Part shown: positions 55,177-64,000 of the stretch, piece after piece
How the letters are laid out: each line of letters opens with the position of its first letter
Position numbering within the stretch: the first letter of the stretch is position 1
Origin: an uncultured Odoribacter sp.
GTDB lineage: Bacteria > Bacteroidota > Bacteroidia > Bacteroidales > Marinifilaceae
NCBI GenBank assembly: GCA_910578105.1
Contig: CAJTPD010000005.1
Coordinates: forward strand, 62,001 to 126,000
Reading direction: 5' to 3'
Length of the DNA: 64,000 nt
Translations under genes and position numbers: made by a program
Notes under the pieces: model-generated
Databases searched by the model: none
Told to the model about the DNA's origin: nothing
Seen by the model: the letters and a program-made list of their open reading frames with translations, nothing else

Positions 55177-55216
55177 AACCTTATAATATTATCTTTTTTT
55201 GCTAAATTTACCGCTT

Positions 55217-55224
55217 CAAAATTA
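55217..55224 (-). promoter_or_regulatory. -7 box of folP
   Basis: TAATTTTG on the minus strand, 40 bp before the folP ATG. Confidence 0.55.
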
Positions 55225-55248
55225 CAATTAGTTTTTATTTTTTTAGAT

Positions 55249-55803
55249 ATGCCCGAAACTGCACAAGAATATGATATTATAATAGATACCTGCCGGGACA
55301 TTTTCCTGAAGAAAATGCACGACTACGGTACGGCGTGGCGCATTCTGCGTACCACCTCCATTACAGACCAGATTTTCATCAAAGCCAATCGCATACGGAG
55401 CCTTGAAGAAAAAGGGGTTTGCAAAATCAACGAAGGCGTTGTACCGGAATTCATCGGAATCATCAATTATTCCATCATGGGACTGATTCAACTGGAATTA
55501 GGTCCGGGAGAAGATACCCATGCCGGACAGGAAAAAATAGTTTCCCTTTATAAAGATTACTTCCAGAAAGCCAAAATGCTGATGATGGATAAAAACCACG
55601 ATTACGGAGAAGCATGGCGCAACATGCGGATTAGTTCTTATACAGACCTGATTCTCATGAAAATCAACCGGACCAAACAAATTGAGGACAATCAGGGAAA
55701 CACTCTGATTTCAGAAGGCATTGACGCTAACTACTACGACATGATTAATTATGCCGTATTCGCTTTGATTCGGCTTACTATTGAAAATAAAAAAGAAATA
55801 TAA
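55249..55803 (+). CDS. DUF1599 protein with two repeats
   Basis: 184 residues from MPETAQEYDI; the reading frame is open further upstream but that part overlaps folP antisense. Two copies of the domain: KKMHDYGTAWRILRTTSITD with IINYSIMGLIQLEL, and DKNHDYGEAWRNMRISSYTD with MINYAVFALIRLTI. HDYG and the NY pairs likely bind a phosphate/nucleotide; the family has been linked to nucleotide modification by neighbourhood only. Followed 72 bp later by the BT_3928-like gene. Confidence 0.85.
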   Translation: MPETAQEYDIIIDTCRDIFLKKMHDYGTAWRILRTTSITDQIFIKANRIRSLEEKGVCKINEGVVPEFIGIINYSIMGLIQLELGPGEDTHAGQEKIVSLYKDYFQKAKMLMMDKNHDYGEAWRNMRISSYTDLILMKINRTKQIEDNQGNTLISEGIDANYYDMINYAVFALIRLTIENKKEI

Positions 55804-55875
55804 ACCAAAGTTCCGGATTCAATGATTAAAAATCAAATCCTCATTCGGACAAATGTGCTAAACGAACAAAATATC

Positions 55876-57123
55876 ATGAAATTACTAAGAAATACCTGCA
55901 GAATTTTAGTCGGATTATTATTTATTTATTCCGGTTTTGTCAAAGGAGTGGATCCCCTGGGATCAAACTATAAATTTATAGACTATTTCAACGCATTTCA
56001 TCTGAGTTGGATGGACGGCAGTGCCATTTTCTTCTCATTTATATTGTCTTTGGCCGAATTTTTAATCGGTATCGCTTTGTTTCTGAACATCAAAACCAAA
56101 TGGGCGGCATGGGGAGCCTTGCTATTCATGGGATTCTTTACCCCATTGACACTGATTCTTGCAATCAAAAATCCGGTAACGGATTGCGGCTGCTTTGGTG
56201 ATGCGATGGTACTGACAAATTGGGAAACTTTCTGGAAAAATGTGGTCTTGTTAGCCATGACGCTGGTTATCTTCTACAACAAACAAAAATTCAGGTCTAT
56301 ATTTAATTTCCTTGAACAGACAGCCATTTTAATATGCACTCTTATCTTTATGCTGTGCATTGAATTTTATTGTTACCGCCATTTACCCATTTTGGATTTC
56401 AGGCCCTATGCCATCGGAAAAAACATTACCGAAGGTATGACCATACCGGAAGGCGCACCGCACGACGAATATGCAATCACACTAAAATACAAAAACAAAC
56501 AAACCGGAGAAGTCAAAGAATTCAATGAACAAAACTATCCGTGGCAGGATACCGTCAACTGGGAATACGTCAGTTCTTCGGAAAAATTAATCAAAGAAGG
56601 CTTTAAAGCACCTATACACGATTTCGTGATTGAACACCCGGAAATGGGCGACATCACTCAGGATGTATTGCAAGACAACGGTTATACTTTCCTGGTAGTT
56701 GCATATAATATCAACAAAACCAATACGGCAAATCAGGAAAAGCTAAACCGACTGGCAGCTTACGCACAAGACAAAGGCTACCGTTTTTACTGCCTGTCGG
56801 CTTCCGTAGGCGACGATACCCGAAAATACGCAGAAACTCACCACACCAATTATGATTTCTGTTCCACTGACGAAATTCAACTGAAAACAATTGTACGTTC
56901 CAATCCGGGATTAGTACTGCTCCGGGAAGGCACCATTCTGAACAAATGGGGACACCGGGACCTGCCGGAAGTAGACGAAATAAAAGACAAAGATTTGACA
57001 GCCTACAGCCTCAACGGGCAACAAGCCACAACCGACAAATACATGGTCTGGACGCTGATTCTGCTCTATGCAGGCTGCCTGTTTGTTTACCTGGCACGGA
57101 AATACAAAAGACTATCCAAATAA
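55876..57123 (+). CDS. BT_3928-like DoxX/MauE membrane protein
   Basis: 415 residues from MKLLRNTCRILVGLLFIYSG; earlier in-frame start possible. Four to five TMs in the first 170 residues, DoxX/MauE pattern (FVKGVDPLGSNYKFIDYF, NPVTDCGCFGDAMVLT) with a Cys pair in DCGCFGD. After a TM near 160, the remainder is a soluble, thioredoxin-like region (YTFLVVAYNINKTN, RSNPGLVLLREGTI) lacking CxxC; a last TM is at 392-411. Possibly periplasmic redox maturation. Upstream of tpiA in the same transcript. Confidence 0.78.
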   Translation: MKLLRNTCRILVGLLFIYSGFVKGVDPLGSNYKFIDYFNAFHLSWMDGSAIFFSFILSLAEFLIGIALFLNIKTKWAAWGALLFMGFFTPLTLILAIKNPVTDCGCFGDAMVLTNWETFWKNVVLLAMTLVIFYNKQKFRSIFNFLEQTAILICTLIFMLCIEFYCYRHLPILDFRPYAIGKNITEGMTIPEGAPHDEYAITLKYKNKQTGEVKEFNEQNYPWQDTVNWEYVSSSEKLIKEGFKAPIHDFVIEHPEMGDITQDVLQDNGYTFLVVAYNINKTNTANQEKLNRLAAYAQDKGYRFYCLSASVGDDTRKYAETHHTNYDFCSTDEIQLKTIVRSNPGLVLLREGTILNKWGHRDLPEVDEIKDKDLTAYSLNGQQATTDKYMVWTLILLYAGCLFVYLARKYKRLSK

Positions 57124-57162
57124 AAACATCACATCAATATTACACTTAAAAAACAATAAACC

Positions 57163-57930
57163 ATGAGAAAAAAAGTCGTTGCAGGAAACTGGAAAATGAA
57201 CAAAAACCTTCAGGAAGGGATAGAATTGGCCAAAGAAGTAAACAGCAAAGTAAAAGCTGCCGGCACAAAAGAAGTTACCGTAATCATCGGTACGCCATTC
57301 ATTCACCTGTCTGAAGTAAATAAAATAGTAGACCCGACTGTTGTAGCGGTAGCCGCACAAAATTGCGCAATTGAAGCCTCCGGAGCATACACCGGTGAAA
57401 TCTCAGCCGCCATGGTCGCTTCAACCGGAAGCAAATACGTTATTTTGGGACACTCGGAAAGAAGAAGCTATTACGGAGAAACCGATGAAATTTTGGTCAA
57501 AAAGGTACAGCGCGCCTTAGAAAACAACCTGGAAATTATCTTCTGTGTGGGAGAAGTACTGGCCGAAAGAGAATCCGGAAAACACTTTGAAGTAGTAAAA
57601 TCACAGTTGGAAAACGGTCTGTTCAACCTGCCGGCAGACCAATTCGCCCATGTAATAGTGGCCTACGAACCCGTCTGGGCTATCGGTACCGGTAAAACAG
57701 CAACCTCGGCACAAGCCGAAGAAATGCACGCTTTCATCCGCAAAACCATTGCCGGAAAATATAACCAGCAAGTAGCCGATAACACTTCCATCCTCTATGG
57801 CGGCAGCTGCAATGCCAAAAATGCAGACGAGCTGTTCTCTCAACCCGACGTAGACGGCGGACTCATCGGCGGAGCTTCACTGAAAGCCGAAGATTTCAGC
57901 ACCATCATCGTTGCCCGGGCAAAACATTGA
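57163..57930 (+). CDS. tpiA: Triose-phosphate isomerase
   Basis: Interconverts dihydroxyacetone phosphate and glyceraldehyde-3-phosphate in glycolysis. 255 residues. Catalytic Lys in GNWKMNKN, His in ILGHSERRSYYGE, Glu in VAYEPVWAIGTGKTA, and the phosphate loop LYGGSCNAKNA with GGLIGGASL. Ends in a strong terminator. Confidence 0.97.
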   Translation: MRKKVVAGNWKMNKNLQEGIELAKEVNSKVKAAGTKEVTVIIGTPFIHLSEVNKIVDPTVVAVAAQNCAIEASGAYTGEISAAMVASTGSKYVILGHSERRSYYGETDEILVKKVQRALENNLEIIFCVGEVLAERESGKHFEVVKSQLENGLFNLPADQFAHVIVAYEPVWAIGTGKTATSAQAEEMHAFIRKTIAGKYNQQVADNTSILYGGSCNAKNADELFSQPDVDGGLIGGASLKAEDFSTIIVARAKH

Positions 57931-57945
57931 GACTAACAAAGAGTT

Positions 57946-57980
57946 ATCCGGCATGCTTCCGTTTGCCGGATTTTTATTTT
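57946..57980 (+). terminator. Rho-independent terminator after tpiA
   Basis: ATCCGGCA (57946-57953), 10-nt loop, TGCCGGAT (57964-57971), then a T-rich tract; 15 bp after the tpiA stop. Confidence 0.9.
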
Positions 57981-57997
57981 GTACCAAATGAAAAGTC

Positions 57998-59053
57998 ATG
58001 AAAACAAAAACCCTTGTACTTACAACGATTTTCTTTCTGCTGTCCGTTTCCGCCCGAGCCATAGAAGAAGTGAAGCGCACCATCTCGAAAGAATTTTCAG
58101 TCTCTGCCGACGATGAAATAATCGTTATCAACAAATACGGCAACCTGACCATCGCCGAATGGGAAAAAAACAAAGTCTCTTTTATCGTTGAAATTACCGG
58201 ACGGGGAGAAAAAACACAAATAGCTCAGAAAATGGCAGACCGGGTATCTGTCGATTTCAATAAAAAGAACAAGAATATTTCAGCCGAAACCATTTTCCAG
58301 GAAATAAAATTCAATTGCAACAACTGCGGTACAACGGTAAATTACACCATCAACGTACCCACAGACGTCTATCTGAATTTAACAAACAAATACGGCAATA
58401 TCGTATTAAGCAAAACCAATCGCTCCTTCCGGTGCAATCTGAAATACGGTAACCTCACCGCCACCCGACTATCGGGAGAATCCAACTCCGTAGATGTCAA
58501 ATACGGTAATGTCAATATAAACGAAACTCCTGCGCTCAATCTGGATATAAAATACGGTAATCTGACACTCGAAAAAGTGGGAACATTAAAATCCACCAGC
58601 GGCTATTCAAACAACAAAATCGGTAGTGCCAACAAAATAGACCTTGTTTCCAAATACGATAGCTTTAAAATCAGGAGCTTAGGCAAGCTGAACATGACCA
58701 GCGACTATTCCAAGTTCGATATCGGTGAACTAAAAGAGAGTTTCATTGCACCTGCCATACGCTACGGAAAAGTAAAAATAGAAAAAATTGCTGCCGGTTT
58801 CAACGAAATCAACATCGGAGCTTCCTATACACCCATACATTTGGGCATTACCTCCCGACACAATTTCCAGGCGAAGCTATACAACCGTTACGGAGACATA
58901 AAAACCAACGGACTGACATTCCACCACGTCAACTTCGACAACGAAAAAGACCGGTATGCCAAAAATATCACTGCAACGGTCGGCATTTCTTCTTCTCCCG
59001 AAGCAAAAATCACGATTTCCAATCGTTATGCCGACATTATCTTTGAAAAATAA
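57998..59053 (+). CDS. DUF4097-type beta-repeat secreted protein
   Basis: 351 residues with signal peptide (MKTKTLVLTTIFFLLSVSARA). About ten units of roughly 20 residues built on K/N-Y-G-N: INKYGNLTIAEWEKN, LTNKYGNIVLSK, LKYGNLTATRL, VKYGNVNINE, IKYGNLTLEK, IRYGKVKIEK, NRYGDIKTNG, NRYADIIFEK. This is a parallel beta-solenoid-like pattern. No catalytic motif; periplasmic or outer-membrane role unknown. Confidence 0.8.
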   Translation: MKTKTLVLTTIFFLLSVSARAIEEVKRTISKEFSVSADDEIIVINKYGNLTIAEWEKNKVSFIVEITGRGEKTQIAQKMADRVSVDFNKKNKNISAETIFQEIKFNCNNCGTTVNYTINVPTDVYLNLTNKYGNIVLSKTNRSFRCNLKYGNLTATRLSGESNSVDVKYGNVNINETPALNLDIKYGNLTLEKVGTLKSTSGYSNNKIGSANKIDLVSKYDSFKIRSLGKLNMTSDYSKFDIGELKESFIAPAIRYGKVKIEKIAAGFNEINIGASYTPIHLGITSRHNFQAKLYNRYGDIKTNGLTFHHVNFDNEKDRYAKNITATVGISSSPEAKITISNRYADIIFEK

Positions 59054-59150
59054 CCTACCCAACTATTTTCCGTCCTCTTTCATTAAAGTTGAATTCAATC
59101 CCCTCCCCTCACACCGGACAATCCGGCAAATGCCCATCCGCCCGGAATAT

Positions 59151-60269
59151 CTAATCCAATATTTCTTTTATCTTTTCCCGAAGTTCATCACCATCCAACC
59201 GTCTGGCTACGATTTTACCGTCCTGACCAATCAGGATAATACAAGGAATGAATTTAACAGAATAGACCCGTCCGATCCGGTCTTCCTCGGCACTCCGGAT
59301 TTGCAGCCAATTCATGCCTTGTTTTTGGATGGCATTTTTCCAGCGTTCCACATTCTCATCAGATGAAATACCGATAATTTCGAGGCCTTTCTCTTTGTAC
59401 TCTTTATAAATTCCGGCAATTTCAGGCATAGCTTGCAAACAAGGCGCACACCAGGATGCCCAGAAGTCCAACATCACCAACTTATTGTTTTTTACAACCT
59501 CCGAAAGAGAAATCAACTTCCCGTCCGGCGTTTCCCCGGTAAAATCGGTAAAAGATTGCCCCACCCGTACTGCTTCCGGAGTATTTTCAACATACTCCAC
59601 TTTAGGTAAGGTTACCCTACCCTCTTTCAGGTATTGGTCGGTAAGTGTTTGTAAAGAATCTTTATATTTCCGGATTCTCTGTACCGTTTTCTCAGGCAAC
59701 TGCGCCAAAATCTTTTTTTGTTTTTCAGCGTAGGGAGAAAAATGTTTTCCCGATAAAAATCTAAAAATAATTTCGGGATATTGAACATGATTCTCTAAAT
59801 AAGCCCAATGTTTATCTGTAGAGATTCGGGATAATTCATTGGGATAAGCCCTTCGATAGTTTAATTCGTCATCTTCCGTCCAAACGCCTCCCTTCGAATA
59901 TACCATGTGTTTTTTATGCCCTAAACTGTCCGCCAGACAACAAGCCTGAAACGGGAGAAGCATTTCACGGTTATATTCCTCATTTAAAGGTGTACCGGAT
60001 ACATTGTATATGTATGATTGGTATATTTGATATAAGTAAGTGTCATTTCGGAGAGTAATATGGATATGACCCGGTTCCATAATAAATTCACCCAACTCTG
60101 TATGACCTGCAAACAAGTTAGCTAAAAATGGTTCCTCATTCACTTTCCCCTTAAAAGTAAATTCCCTGTTTTTAATCTTAACGCTGTCTATGATAACAGG
60201 CTCCTCAAAAAATTTAAAATAGGCCTTGGTCAGCACAACATACTTTCCATTAAATGAATCATCAGGCAA
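59151..60269 (-). CDS. TlpA-like thioredoxin protein with DUF4369 domain, 5' end decayed
   Basis: 373 residues at most from TTG 60269. DUF4369-like N-terminus DSFNGKYVVLTKAYF, middle helical part, then thioredoxin domain with DFWASWCAPC (C274/C277) and GISSDENVERWKNAIQ, FIPCIILIGQDGKIV. Homologues begin with a lipoprotein signal; here no ATG exists in the frame before residue 64 or so. The frame reads back through YSIHGVLPDDS to a TGA. A promoter box lies 118 bp upstream. Possibly a pseudogene or mis-started gene. Confidence 0.7.
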   Translation of the reverse strand: MPDDSFNGKYVVLTKAYFKFFEEPVIIDSVKIKNREFTFKGKVNEEPFLANLFAGHTELGEFIMEPGHIHITLRNDTYLYQIYQSYIYNVSGTPLNEEYNREMLLPFQACCLADSLGHKKHMVYSKGGVWTEDDELNYRRAYPNELSRISTDKHWAYLENHVQYPEIIFRFLSGKHFSPYAEKQKKILAQLPEKTVQRIRKYKDSLQTLTDQYLKEGRVTLPKVEYVENTPEAVRVGQSFTDFTGETPDGKLISLSEVVKNNKLVMLDFWASWCAPCLQAMPEIAGIYKEYKEKGLEIIGISSDENVERWKNAIQKQGMNWLQIRSAEEDRIGRVYSVKFIPCIILIGQDGKIVARRLDGDELREKIKEILD

Positions 60270-60387
60270 TACCCCGTGAATACTATACGTGAATAAATGC
60301 TTTGATTTTCAACAGATGTACCAAAGAATCCGTATTAGCGTAAATATAGATAAATTCTTCCTGAATATGTCAGCAACAACTATTTTA

Positions 60388-60395
60388 CAAATATA
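60388..60395 (-). promoter_or_regulatory. -7 box of the TlpA-like gene
   Basis: TATATTTG on the minus strand, 118 bp before the TTG start. Confidence 0.5.
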
Positions 60396-60540
60396 ATTGT
60401 TTATCTCAAAAATGCAATTTTTTGTAAATAAAATTCAAAAATCATCCTGCATTAGCTTTTCTTCATCAGTCATGACCAACCCGGCTAACAATTAACAAAA
60501 CCTAAAAATCTGCAATTTTTCTTCCGGCTCAAAGAGCCGT

Positions 60541-62472
60541 TTACCTGTCAAAAGTGAACTTTTGACACTTCTCCCCGTACTCCATCATCTGCGTCAGAAA
60601 ATCTCCCGGATAAACAATTTCAACATCTACTATTTTTCCGTCTTTCTCAACAGGTTTGTATTCAGGATTAATAAATCCGGCATAAGGAGCCACTCCCAAA
60701 GCTTCATAACGGCTAAGCACTTCCCGATGTAAACGGTCATCCACTTTCACCCCGTACGTCTCTATCAGACAACGTGCCCCGTCATAATCCCCTTCCGATT
60801 TGATGCGCTGCACCTCTGCCAGCAACTGCCCGAACAATCCTCTTAAGGCTTCAAAATCACGGATGACAAAATAAGTCTTCCCTTCACGGCTAATCCGTTC
60901 TATCACCCCGTCTTCCTTGCCATGCTCATACACCCAGGCCGCTATGGTCTGTCGGTTGCGCATGTGCGATTCTTCCAGCTTATCCCCCAATTTCAGCCGC
61001 GTAAGCTGCACCATCAACCCGTTCCGGATATAACTGCAATACTCCGCCTTGCCCACCTCCGCTGCAGGAATGATTCCCAATTCCACCAACTTGGGGTCCA
61101 TGATATAATACAGGGCAAACAAATCGGCCCTGGCCTCTTCTATCGTAGAATAATAGTTACGCAACGCCTCCGTAGTAACCCCGGGCAACATCTTCCCGGA
61201 ACCATGCCCCAGACATTCATGCAAATCGGTATGAACACTGCTCCCCAACGAACCGAACTCCCGGACTAATTTCTTTTCTTCCTCACTGCCTGCAAATTCG
61301 TCCAGCACACCAGAAGTACTGGCAGCCTGGTCATAAGCATATGTAATATTATCCAAAGTCACCGACTTACTGCCGTAACGCTCCCGTATCCACTCCGCAT
61401 TGGGTAAATTGATGCCGATGGGCGTAGCCGGGTGACAATCCCCGCCCAGCATAGCCACCTGCATAACCCGGGCAGTCACTCCTTTTACCTCGCTTTTCTT
61501 AAAGCGACCGTCAACAGGAGCATGCTGCTCAAACCATAAAGCGTTTTCCGCCAGTTTCCGGGTCCGTTCTCCCGCCTCCCGGTCGACAATTTCCACTACC
61601 GATTCCCAACTGGCCTTATATGCCAGAGGGTCCCCGTATACCTCTATAAATCCGTTTATAAAATCAACGGAAGACTCCGTATCCTGAAGCCATGCTATCG
61701 AATAAGCGTCAAATAGCTTTAAATCACCGGTTTTATAATAATCTGTCAACAAACGCATCGCTTTCCGTTGCTGTTCGTTACAGGCATACGGTAAAGCCTG
61801 TTCCAGCCAAAAAACAATCCGCTCAAGACAGTCTCCGTACTTCCCTCCGACTTTCCAGACATCTTCAACAATACGACCGTTCTCTTTTATCAAAGTCGAA
61901 TTCAGTCCCCTGGACTCCATAGCCTCTCCGCCTGTACCTTCGGGAACCTGATAAAACTGCTCCACCTCTGCCTGAGTAACTCCGGAATAATAATTATTGG
62001 CAGAAGCCTGTATTAAATCCACCCCCTCATCCAATACCACCCTTTTCGCCATATAACCGGGTTCAAATATAATCCGCTCCGTTTCCGCATAAAGTTCCGG
62101 TGCGTTCACAGCCGTCAACAGACTCCGGAAATACGTTTGGGAAAAACCCGGCCGGAATTTATCCATAGAATAATGGTGATGGACGCCGTTGGCAAAAAAC
62201 ACCTTCTTGGCATAAATCATAAAATGCTGAAATTCCGGAACCAGCCTGTCACCCGGATAATCCCTGATAATCCGTTCCAAAGCCTCCCGGACTTTCAGGT
62301 TGTATTTATTATTCTGGTCCCAAAGAATATCCCGCCCGGCCAATGCCGCACGACTCAGATAATATATAAAAATCCGTTCCCGGGCACTCAGCGTTTCAAA
62401 AGCAGGTACCTGATACCTCAATATTTTTATATCATCAAACTGTTCCGTCTGCCAAACAAATTCTTTTTTCAT
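60541..62472 (-). CDS. Dipeptidyl peptidase III (M49)
   Basis: Zinc exopeptidase removing dipeptides from N-termini. 643 residues. Zinc motif H418-E-C-L-G-H423 with EEARAD at 445-450, as in Bacteroides DPP III. MAKRVVLDEGVDLIQASANNY and VARMQ-like VTARVMQVAMLGGDCHPATPI are family blocks. No signal peptide, so probably cytosolic. It is in a minus-strand run with the two genes to the right. Confidence 0.9.
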   Translation of the reverse strand: MKKEFVWQTEQFDDIKILRYQVPAFETLSARERIFIYYLSRAALAGRDILWDQNNKYNLKVREALERIIRDYPGDRLVPEFQHFMIYAKKVFFANGVHHHYSMDKFRPGFSQTYFRSLLTAVNAPELYAETERIIFEPGYMAKRVVLDEGVDLIQASANNYYSGVTQAEVEQFYQVPEGTGGEAMESRGLNSTLIKENGRIVEDVWKVGGKYGDCLERIVFWLEQALPYACNEQQRKAMRLLTDYYKTGDLKLFDAYSIAWLQDTESSVDFINGFIEVYGDPLAYKASWESVVEIVDREAGERTRKLAENALWFEQHAPVDGRFKKSEVKGVTARVMQVAMLGGDCHPATPIGINLPNAEWIRERYGSKSVTLDNITYAYDQAASTSGVLDEFAGSEEEKKLVREFGSLGSSVHTDLHECLGHGSGKMLPGVTTEALRNYYSTIEEARADLFALYYIMDPKLVELGIIPAAEVGKAEYCSYIRNGLMVQLTRLKLGDKLEESHMRNRQTIAAWVYEHGKEDGVIERISREGKTYFVIRDFEALRGLFGQLLAEVQRIKSEGDYDGARCLIETYGVKVDDRLHREVLSRYEALGVAPYAGFINPEYKPVEKDGKIVDVEIVYPGDFLTQMMEYGEKCQKFTFDR

Positions 62473-62608
62473 AACTTGAATTTTTCCGGATTCGTCTAAA
62501 ATAATTTTTCAATCAGAACTTTAGTTCACTAATCAGAAATCAGTAAGATTTCTTTTATCAGGCCCACTGAGCCGCTCATCTGCTTTAGACCCCCTCAATC
62601 TGACATAT

Positions 62609-63349
62609 TCACTGTTTTACATTCTCCTGATACCACCATTCCTCTCCTTTCAGCAGCAAAGCATCGTAAGAAGCATCCGGACCGTAAAACATATAATATC
62701 CCTCATACTTCTTATCAATCGGTGCAAGATGGTCAAAAATAATACGTTTTCCTTTCTTATCCTGTTTCAGCATCATACTGCCATCCAATGCATATTCAAA
62801 ACTCAGTGAAGCACTCCGGCTGTTTTTACGACGCATAAGTTTATGGTCAAAACTGATACTGCCATCCGGCTGAAAACGGCAAATCTGCACTATTTTCCGA
62901 TTGCTGTTCCGGGTCTTGTTCCACCCCAACAGCACAAAATAGACCGTTTTTTGATTTTCAAACCTGATAAAGTCATAATAAAGCCAGGCAGGCCGTTCAC
63001 ACTCTGCCGTTGACAAAGACTTCAGATAATAAGACCGGTTACCTTCCTTAAACCTGAACCAATTGTAAAACATTTGTCCCTGCTGCAAAGGAACTGTCCA
63101 GGAAAAAAGCTCGGCATCGTCATTCACACATTTCCGGTATCCCAGAAATTGTACGGCAGGCAATTGCGCATACTGCCCATAAGGTATCTTTTCCAGATAA
63201 CCGGAAATCTCATCCGCATATTTCAGACGGACACTATCGTTCTCTGCAAGCTTCACCTGCTGCAAGCGAACAGCTACACTGTCTGTCTGACCGAAAACCG
63301 TCTCAACCCCGCATAATCCAAGAAAAAACAATATGATTCTCCACGCCAT
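62609..63349 (-). CDS. Conserved secreted hypothetical
   Basis: 246 residues with signal peptide (MAWRIILFFLGLCGVETVFG). Mature part is beta-rich, Trp/Tyr-rich (FYNWFRFKEGNRSYYLKS, VYFVLLGWNKTRNSNRKIVQ, YYMFYGPDASYDALLLKGEE). I recognise it as a Bacteroidales-type conserved protein but know no function. Probably transcribed after the TrmH-family gene 52 bp away. Confidence 0.6.
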   Translation of the reverse strand: MAWRIILFFLGLCGVETVFGQTDSVAVRLQQVKLAENDSVRLKYADEISGYLEKIPYGQYAQLPAVQFLGYRKCVNDDAELFSWTVPLQQGQMFYNWFRFKEGNRSYYLKSLSTAECERPAWLYYDFIRFENQKTVYFVLLGWNKTRNSNRKIVQICRFQPDGSISFDHKLMRRKNSRSASLSFEYALDGSMMLKQDKKGKRIIFDHLAPIDKKYEGYYMFYGPDASYDALLLKGEEWWYQENVKQ

Positions 63350-63401
63350 ATCTGAATCCTTATCTGTTTATAAACTTATTTATGAATCTGCAAAACAATT
63401 T

Positions 63402-64000
63402 TCACCGGTTAAACCTCTCCAGTATCTCATCCGATGCTTTAATTGCATTTTTATACCACTGAAACAACACCTCACTCTTCCTCTTATCCGTCAAATGCCA
63501 GTCAATCCCGCTCCTCCGCAAACGTTGCATAACACTATACATAATGATTGCGCCACATACACTGACATTCAGGCTTTCCGTAAAACCATACATAGGAACC
63601 TTTACAAATTCATCCGCCTGTTCAAATACAGTGTCAGACACCCCCGTTAACTCCGTCCCCAAAATAAAAGCCATCTTACCTTTTGCCAAATCCAACTCAT
63701 CCACCAATACATCATTGGTATGCGGAGTTGTTGCAATAATCCGGTAACCGGCCGACTTCAATTCCGCAAGAGCCTCCGGAGTATTATTCCCCGATTTCCT
63801 GTGCCGGTGTATGGTCAGCCACTCCCGGGCACCCTGCGAAACAGTAGAAGTGGAATCATAACGGTTGCGATTCTCTATCAAATGAACATTTTGAATGCCG
63901 TAACAATCCGCAGAACGCATCACTGCACTTTGATTATGCGACTGATACAAATCTTCCATAACAATCGTCACATAATCCGTCCGCTCCTGTATCAAACGTT
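63402..64000 (-). CDS. TrmH-family tRNA/rRNA methyltransferase, 5' end outside window
   Basis: 2'-O-ribose methyltransferase of the SpoU/TrmH (trefoil-knot) class. The frame is open to the right edge; the TTG at 63995 continues RLIQERTDYVTIVMEDLYQS without a start, so about 20-30 residues are missing. Motif 1 HNQSAVMRSADCYGIQ, motif 2 FILGTELTGVSD, motif 3 VPMYGFTESLNVSVCGAIIM. Target nucleotide not inferable. Confidence 0.85.
   Translation of the reverse strand, partial: RLIQERTDYVTIVMEDLYQSHNQSAVMRSADCYGIQNVHLIENRNRYDSTSTVSQGAREWLTIHRHRKSGNNTPEALAELKSAGYRIIATTPHTNDVLVDELDLAKGKMAFILGTELTGVSDTVFEQADEFVKVPMYGFTESLNVSVCGAIIMYSVMQRLRRSGIDWHLTDKRKSEVLFQWYKNAIKASDEILERFNR

Noticed and set aside
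55039..55248. Upstream extension of the DUF1599 gene
   Set aside because: The extra 70 residues overlap folP antisense and contain no conserved pattern; the domain begins at MPETAQEYD.

Overview
The window is a 64 kb stretch of a Bacteroidota chromosome, order Bacteroidales. An Odoribacter/Butyricimonas-like gut anaerobe is my inference, not proof. The evidence is as follows. There is a PorP/SprF protein and a type B T9SS substrate with the gliding-motility C-terminal domain. There are several Bacteroidales-restricted families (DUF1599, BT_3928-like, DUF2027-Smr, DUF4369-TlpA, HECLGH-type dipeptidyl peptidase III). Many genes carry the Bacteroidota -7 promoter box TAnnTTTG a few tens of bases upstream, and most start codons lack a Shine-Dalgarno sequence. 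I found no tRNA, rRNA, CRISPR array, insertion sequence or prophage.

Layout. 0-4.7 kb: 5'-truncated class I fumarase, miaA, an acidic-tailed pRiA4b-ORF3-like protein and a class V aminotransferase. 4.9-10.7 kb (+): rsfS-ftsH-DUF2007-cdsA-psd-panB-pseudouridine synthase, combining ribosome silencing, membrane proteolysis and phosphatidylethanolamine synthesis. 10.8-14.4 kb (-): phoH, lepB, dapB. 14.4-22.4 kb (-): a strain-variable-looking block with a decayed AlbA/Schlafen-type gene and a three-gene, ATGA-coupled operon (LRR lipoprotein, 1641-residue FISUMP/T9SS protein, PorP/SprF). 22.5-26.5 kb (-): thrS-infC-rpmI-rplT with a strong terminator, then rex. 26.7-34 kb: folC, a Cys-cluster hypothetical, a solitary hutU, an outer-membrane phospholipase A, a NifX/NifB-like protein and a DUF2027-Smr protein. 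34-41.9 kb: trxB, an HTH repressor with an elaborate operator region, two small membrane or secreted hypotheticals, nhaD, a THUMP-like methyltransferase and a radical SAM/SPASM protein. 42-48 kb (-): menaquinone operon menF-(small membrane protein)-menD-menB-menC-menE. 48.2-53.4 kb (+): a six-TM potassium-channel-like protein with an unusual filter, and a 1435-residue secreted papain-fold/LamG protein. 53.5-64 kb: M48 peptidase, folP, DUF1599, BT_3928-like, tpiA, a beta-repeat DUF4097 protein, a TlpA-like protein with a decayed N-terminus, DPP III, a secreted hypothetical and a right-truncated TrmH-family methyltransferase.

Most of the window is core metabolism: menaquinone for anaerobic fumarate respiration, folate, lysine/cell wall, phospholipid, protein quality control. 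The accessory interest lies in the T9SS operon with its internally duplicated adhesin, the unusual initiation context of infC, the operator array in front of the lone HTH gene, a perfect palindrome ahead of a 33-codon small ORF, and two genes in visible decay. I see no clear defence or mobile system; the best candidate for something undescribed is the coupled LRR lipoprotein/FISUMP/PorP operon.
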